From NCBI GenBank assembly GCA_910575505.1, contig CAJTFK010000002.1, forward strand, positions 186,001 through 250,000: a stretch of 64,000 bases of DNA, written 5' to 3'. The notes beneath the pieces are model-generated. The model was given only the letters and a program-made list of their open reading frames with translations. It did no database searches and was not told where the DNA came from. This document shows, piece by piece, positions 62,626-64,000 of this stretch (positions are counted from its first letter, which is position 1; each line of letters starts with the position of its first letter). The position numbers were made by a program, and so were the translations under genes. The stretch is from Oscillospiraceae bacterium. Its GTDB lineage: Bacteria > Bacillota > Clostridia > Oscillospirales > Oscillospiraceae.

Positions 62626-63108
62626 ATGGAAAGGACCCAGTTTAACAACGCTGTGGAACAATTTCAAAGCATGGTCTACCGGACTGCCCTCCACGCCCTG
62701 GGAAATCCCCAGGACGCGGACGATGCGGCGCAGGAGGTCTTTTTCCGCCTGTTCCGGGAGAAGAAGCCCTTTGAGGGGCAGGAACACCTGCGGCGCTGGC
62801 TGCTGCGGGTGACAGTGAACTACTGCCGGGATGTGCTGAAAAGCCCCTGGCGGAAGCGCCGGGCTTCTCTGGAGGAGGTTCCGGAGACGCCGGTGTTCGA
62901 CCGTTCGGAACAGGCCTGCTTATACCGGGAGGTCATGGCCCTGCCGGAGAAATACCGGACGGTATTGTATCTGTTCTACTACGAGGAGCTGACGGTCCGG
63001 GAAATCGGGGAGCTGCTGGGACTGAAGCAGTCTGCGGTGACCACCCGGCTGTCCCGGGCCAGAGAGCGGCTGAAAGAAAAGCTGGGGGAGGCGTGGCAGA
63101 ATGAGTAA
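62626..63108 (+). CDS. ECF-type RNA polymerase sigma factor
   Basis: 160 aa with sigma region 2 (FQSMVYRTALHALGNPQDADDAAQEVFFRLFREKKPF) and region 4 (LPEKYRTVLYLFYYEELTVREIGELLGLKQSAVTTRLSRARERLKEKL). There is no region 1.1 or 3, as expected for ECF sigmas. ATG behind GAGGATGACAT. The next gene overlaps by eight bases and encodes a membrane protein that is its probable anti-sigma factor. Confidence 0.93.
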   Translation: MERTQFNNAVEQFQSMVYRTALHALGNPQDADDAAQEVFFRLFREKKPFEGQEHLRRWLLRVTVNYCRDVLKSPWRKRRASLEEVPETPVFDRSEQACLYREVMALPEKYRTVLYLFYYEELTVREIGELLGLKQSAVTTRLSRARERLKEKLGEAWQNE

Positions 63109-64000
63109 CCGGAACTTTTACCAGGAGACCTTCTCCCAGGTCCGTGGGTCCAGAGACATTCGATGGGAGGATTATCAGATGATGAGACGCAGAGCAGCGG
63201 GAAAGCGCCTGGCTGTAATTGCGGCGGCGGCCGCCCTGGCGGCGGCGCTGTCGGGACTGGCGGTGGCGGCCAACTTCTTCGGCCTGGGGGACCTGCTGCT
63301 GCCGGAGCAGGGCAGCGTGAATGTGACGGACGAGAACGGCGTCGTGGTCCCCGGCGAATACGAGTACAAGGATTTTGTCAGCCTCTCCGGCTGGTCGGAC
63401 ACTCCGGAGAGCCAGGCCCTGGCGGAGTGGCAGGCGTTTCAGGAGAGCTATGACCGGGACGGGGCCATCATCGGCGCGATTGGCAACGCCCCTACGGGCT
63501 TCGAGGAAAGATACGGGAACTACCTGGTCTACACCCAGGAGATGGCCGACAGGCTGGAGGAGATCATCGCAAAATACAATCTGAAGCTCCACACCCGGAT
63601 GGAGGTGGTCCTGCCGGAGACCTGGCCCCTGGCTGTGGGGGACTTTTTCCGGGAGAACGTTACCCCCTGGTCCGGCTACATCTACGAAAACGGCACCTTC
63701 CGCTTCGATGGCGGCGCGGAGCTGGGAGCCGGAGAGCTGAAGGGCTACGGGACCATCGAATACCAGTTCAGCCGCTCCGTCAAGGGGACCTTTGACGACG
63801 TGGCGCTGAACGTCGGTGACCTCAGCGGCTTTGAGGAGTGGGGCTGTCAGACAACGGACGGGACCCCCGTCACGTTGGGCCTGGGGCCCCGGAACCGCTC
63901 CCTGATTCTGGCGGATCTGGGAGACAGCTTTATTCTGATAAATGTGCTGACTGGACGGGAGGGAGACGACACCTTCTCCAGCGGCCCCATTGGCCGGGAG
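63101..64000 (+). CDS. Probable membrane anti-sigma factor (partial, runs off window)
   Basis: At least 300 codons remain open to the window end. A short cytoplasmic part (MSNRNFYQETFSQVRGSRDIRWEDYQMMRRRAAGKR) is followed by one membrane segment (LAVIAAAAALAAALSGLAVAA) and a large external domain with no recognised motifs (DFVSLSGWSDTPESQALAEWQAFQESYDRDGAIIGAIGN). The arrangement, downstream of and overlapping an ECF sigma gene, is that of DUF4179-like anti-sigma proteins; no zinc-binding HxxxCxxC motif is present. Confidence 0.75.
   Translation, partial: MSNRNFYQETFSQVRGSRDIRWEDYQMMRRRAAGKRLAVIAAAAALAAALSGLAVAANFFGLGDLLLPEQGSVNVTDENGVVVPGEYEYKDFVSLSGWSDTPESQALAEWQAFQESYDRDGAIIGAIGNAPTGFEERYGNYLVYTQEMADRLEEIIAKYNLKLHTRMEVVLPETWPLAVGDFFRENVTPWSGYIYENGTFRFDGGAELGAGELKGYGTIEYQFSRSVKGTFDDVALNVGDLSGFEEWGCQTTDGTPVTLGLGPRNRSLILADLGDSFILINVLTGREGDDTFSSGPIGRE

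Overview
GC-rich Gram-positive chromosome segment, most consistent with a spore-forming Clostridia of the Oscillospiraceae type (Flavonifractor/Lawsonibacter-like; a family-level impression only). Evidence: a SpoIIE-type phosphatase, YerC/YecD and DUF1836 regulators, a LytTR-DUF3021 pair, SLH-domain surface protein, glycine and NiCo-type riboswitches, and strong consensus sigma-A promoters. No plasmid or intact prophage is seen; the window is mostly chromosomal housekeeping broken by short accessory patches.

Layout. 1-7,600: a small unknown gene, an aspartate-type aminotransferase, a radical SAM protein, a SulP anion transporter, then leftward prmA, a DegV protein and a DUF1836 regulator. 7,800-10,450: two tandem Fst-like type I toxin-antitoxin cassettes beside mnmE, with a duplicated mnmE 3' end between them, and a small ribbon-helix-helix gene. 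10,700-17,300: a BspA/SLH surface protein, pnp, a 168-bp palindromic element, rpsO and a 50-aa protein. 17,400-21,900: a GntR-controlled ABC exporter operon plus an amidase. 22,100-25,000: a five-tRNA operon (Val-Asp-Phe-Gly-Cys), hslO, a methyltransferase and a YerC-type regulator. 25,200-30,700: an RsiV-like protein, a glycine-riboswitch-controlled Na+/amino acid symporter, and two MgtC-family genes whose leader carries an apparent attenuator. 30,800-33,300: an 83-bp minisatellite and a pseudouridine catabolism pair with a self-regulatory operator candidate. 33,400-38,200: small membrane proteins, LytTR-DUF3021, two lipoproteins and AT-rich islets.

38,400-43,000: asnS, an orphan type I restriction specificity subunit (AT-rich) and proS. 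43,170-53,940: the large translation operon rimP-(small membrane protein)-nusA-rnpM-ylxQ-infB-rbfA-nrnA-truB-methyltransferase-unknown-ribF, with hairpins and terminator-like attenuators in its leader and before infB and rbfA. 54,200-57,300: a small membrane protein, a cation diffusion facilitator behind a NiCo-like riboswitch, and an orphan EIIC permease. 57,455-59,686: SpoIIE. 59,900-61,700: remnants of tyrosine recombinases and an IS5-family transposase. 61,900-64,000: tRNA-Leu, then an ECF sigma factor and its probable membrane anti-sigma partner, running off the window.

The strongest unusual signal is the pair of 31-codon toxin cassettes (7,787-8,543). Each has a toxin promoter, a convergent antisense promoter, a shared bidirectional terminator, and a cassette-specific repeat that places toxin-complementary sequence at the antisense RNA 5' end. 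This is the architecture of the plasmid par/Fst system, here duplicated and diverged. A second theme is abundant local duplication: 14-, 18-, 83- and 84-bp tandem repeats and a dispersed intergenic repeat family.
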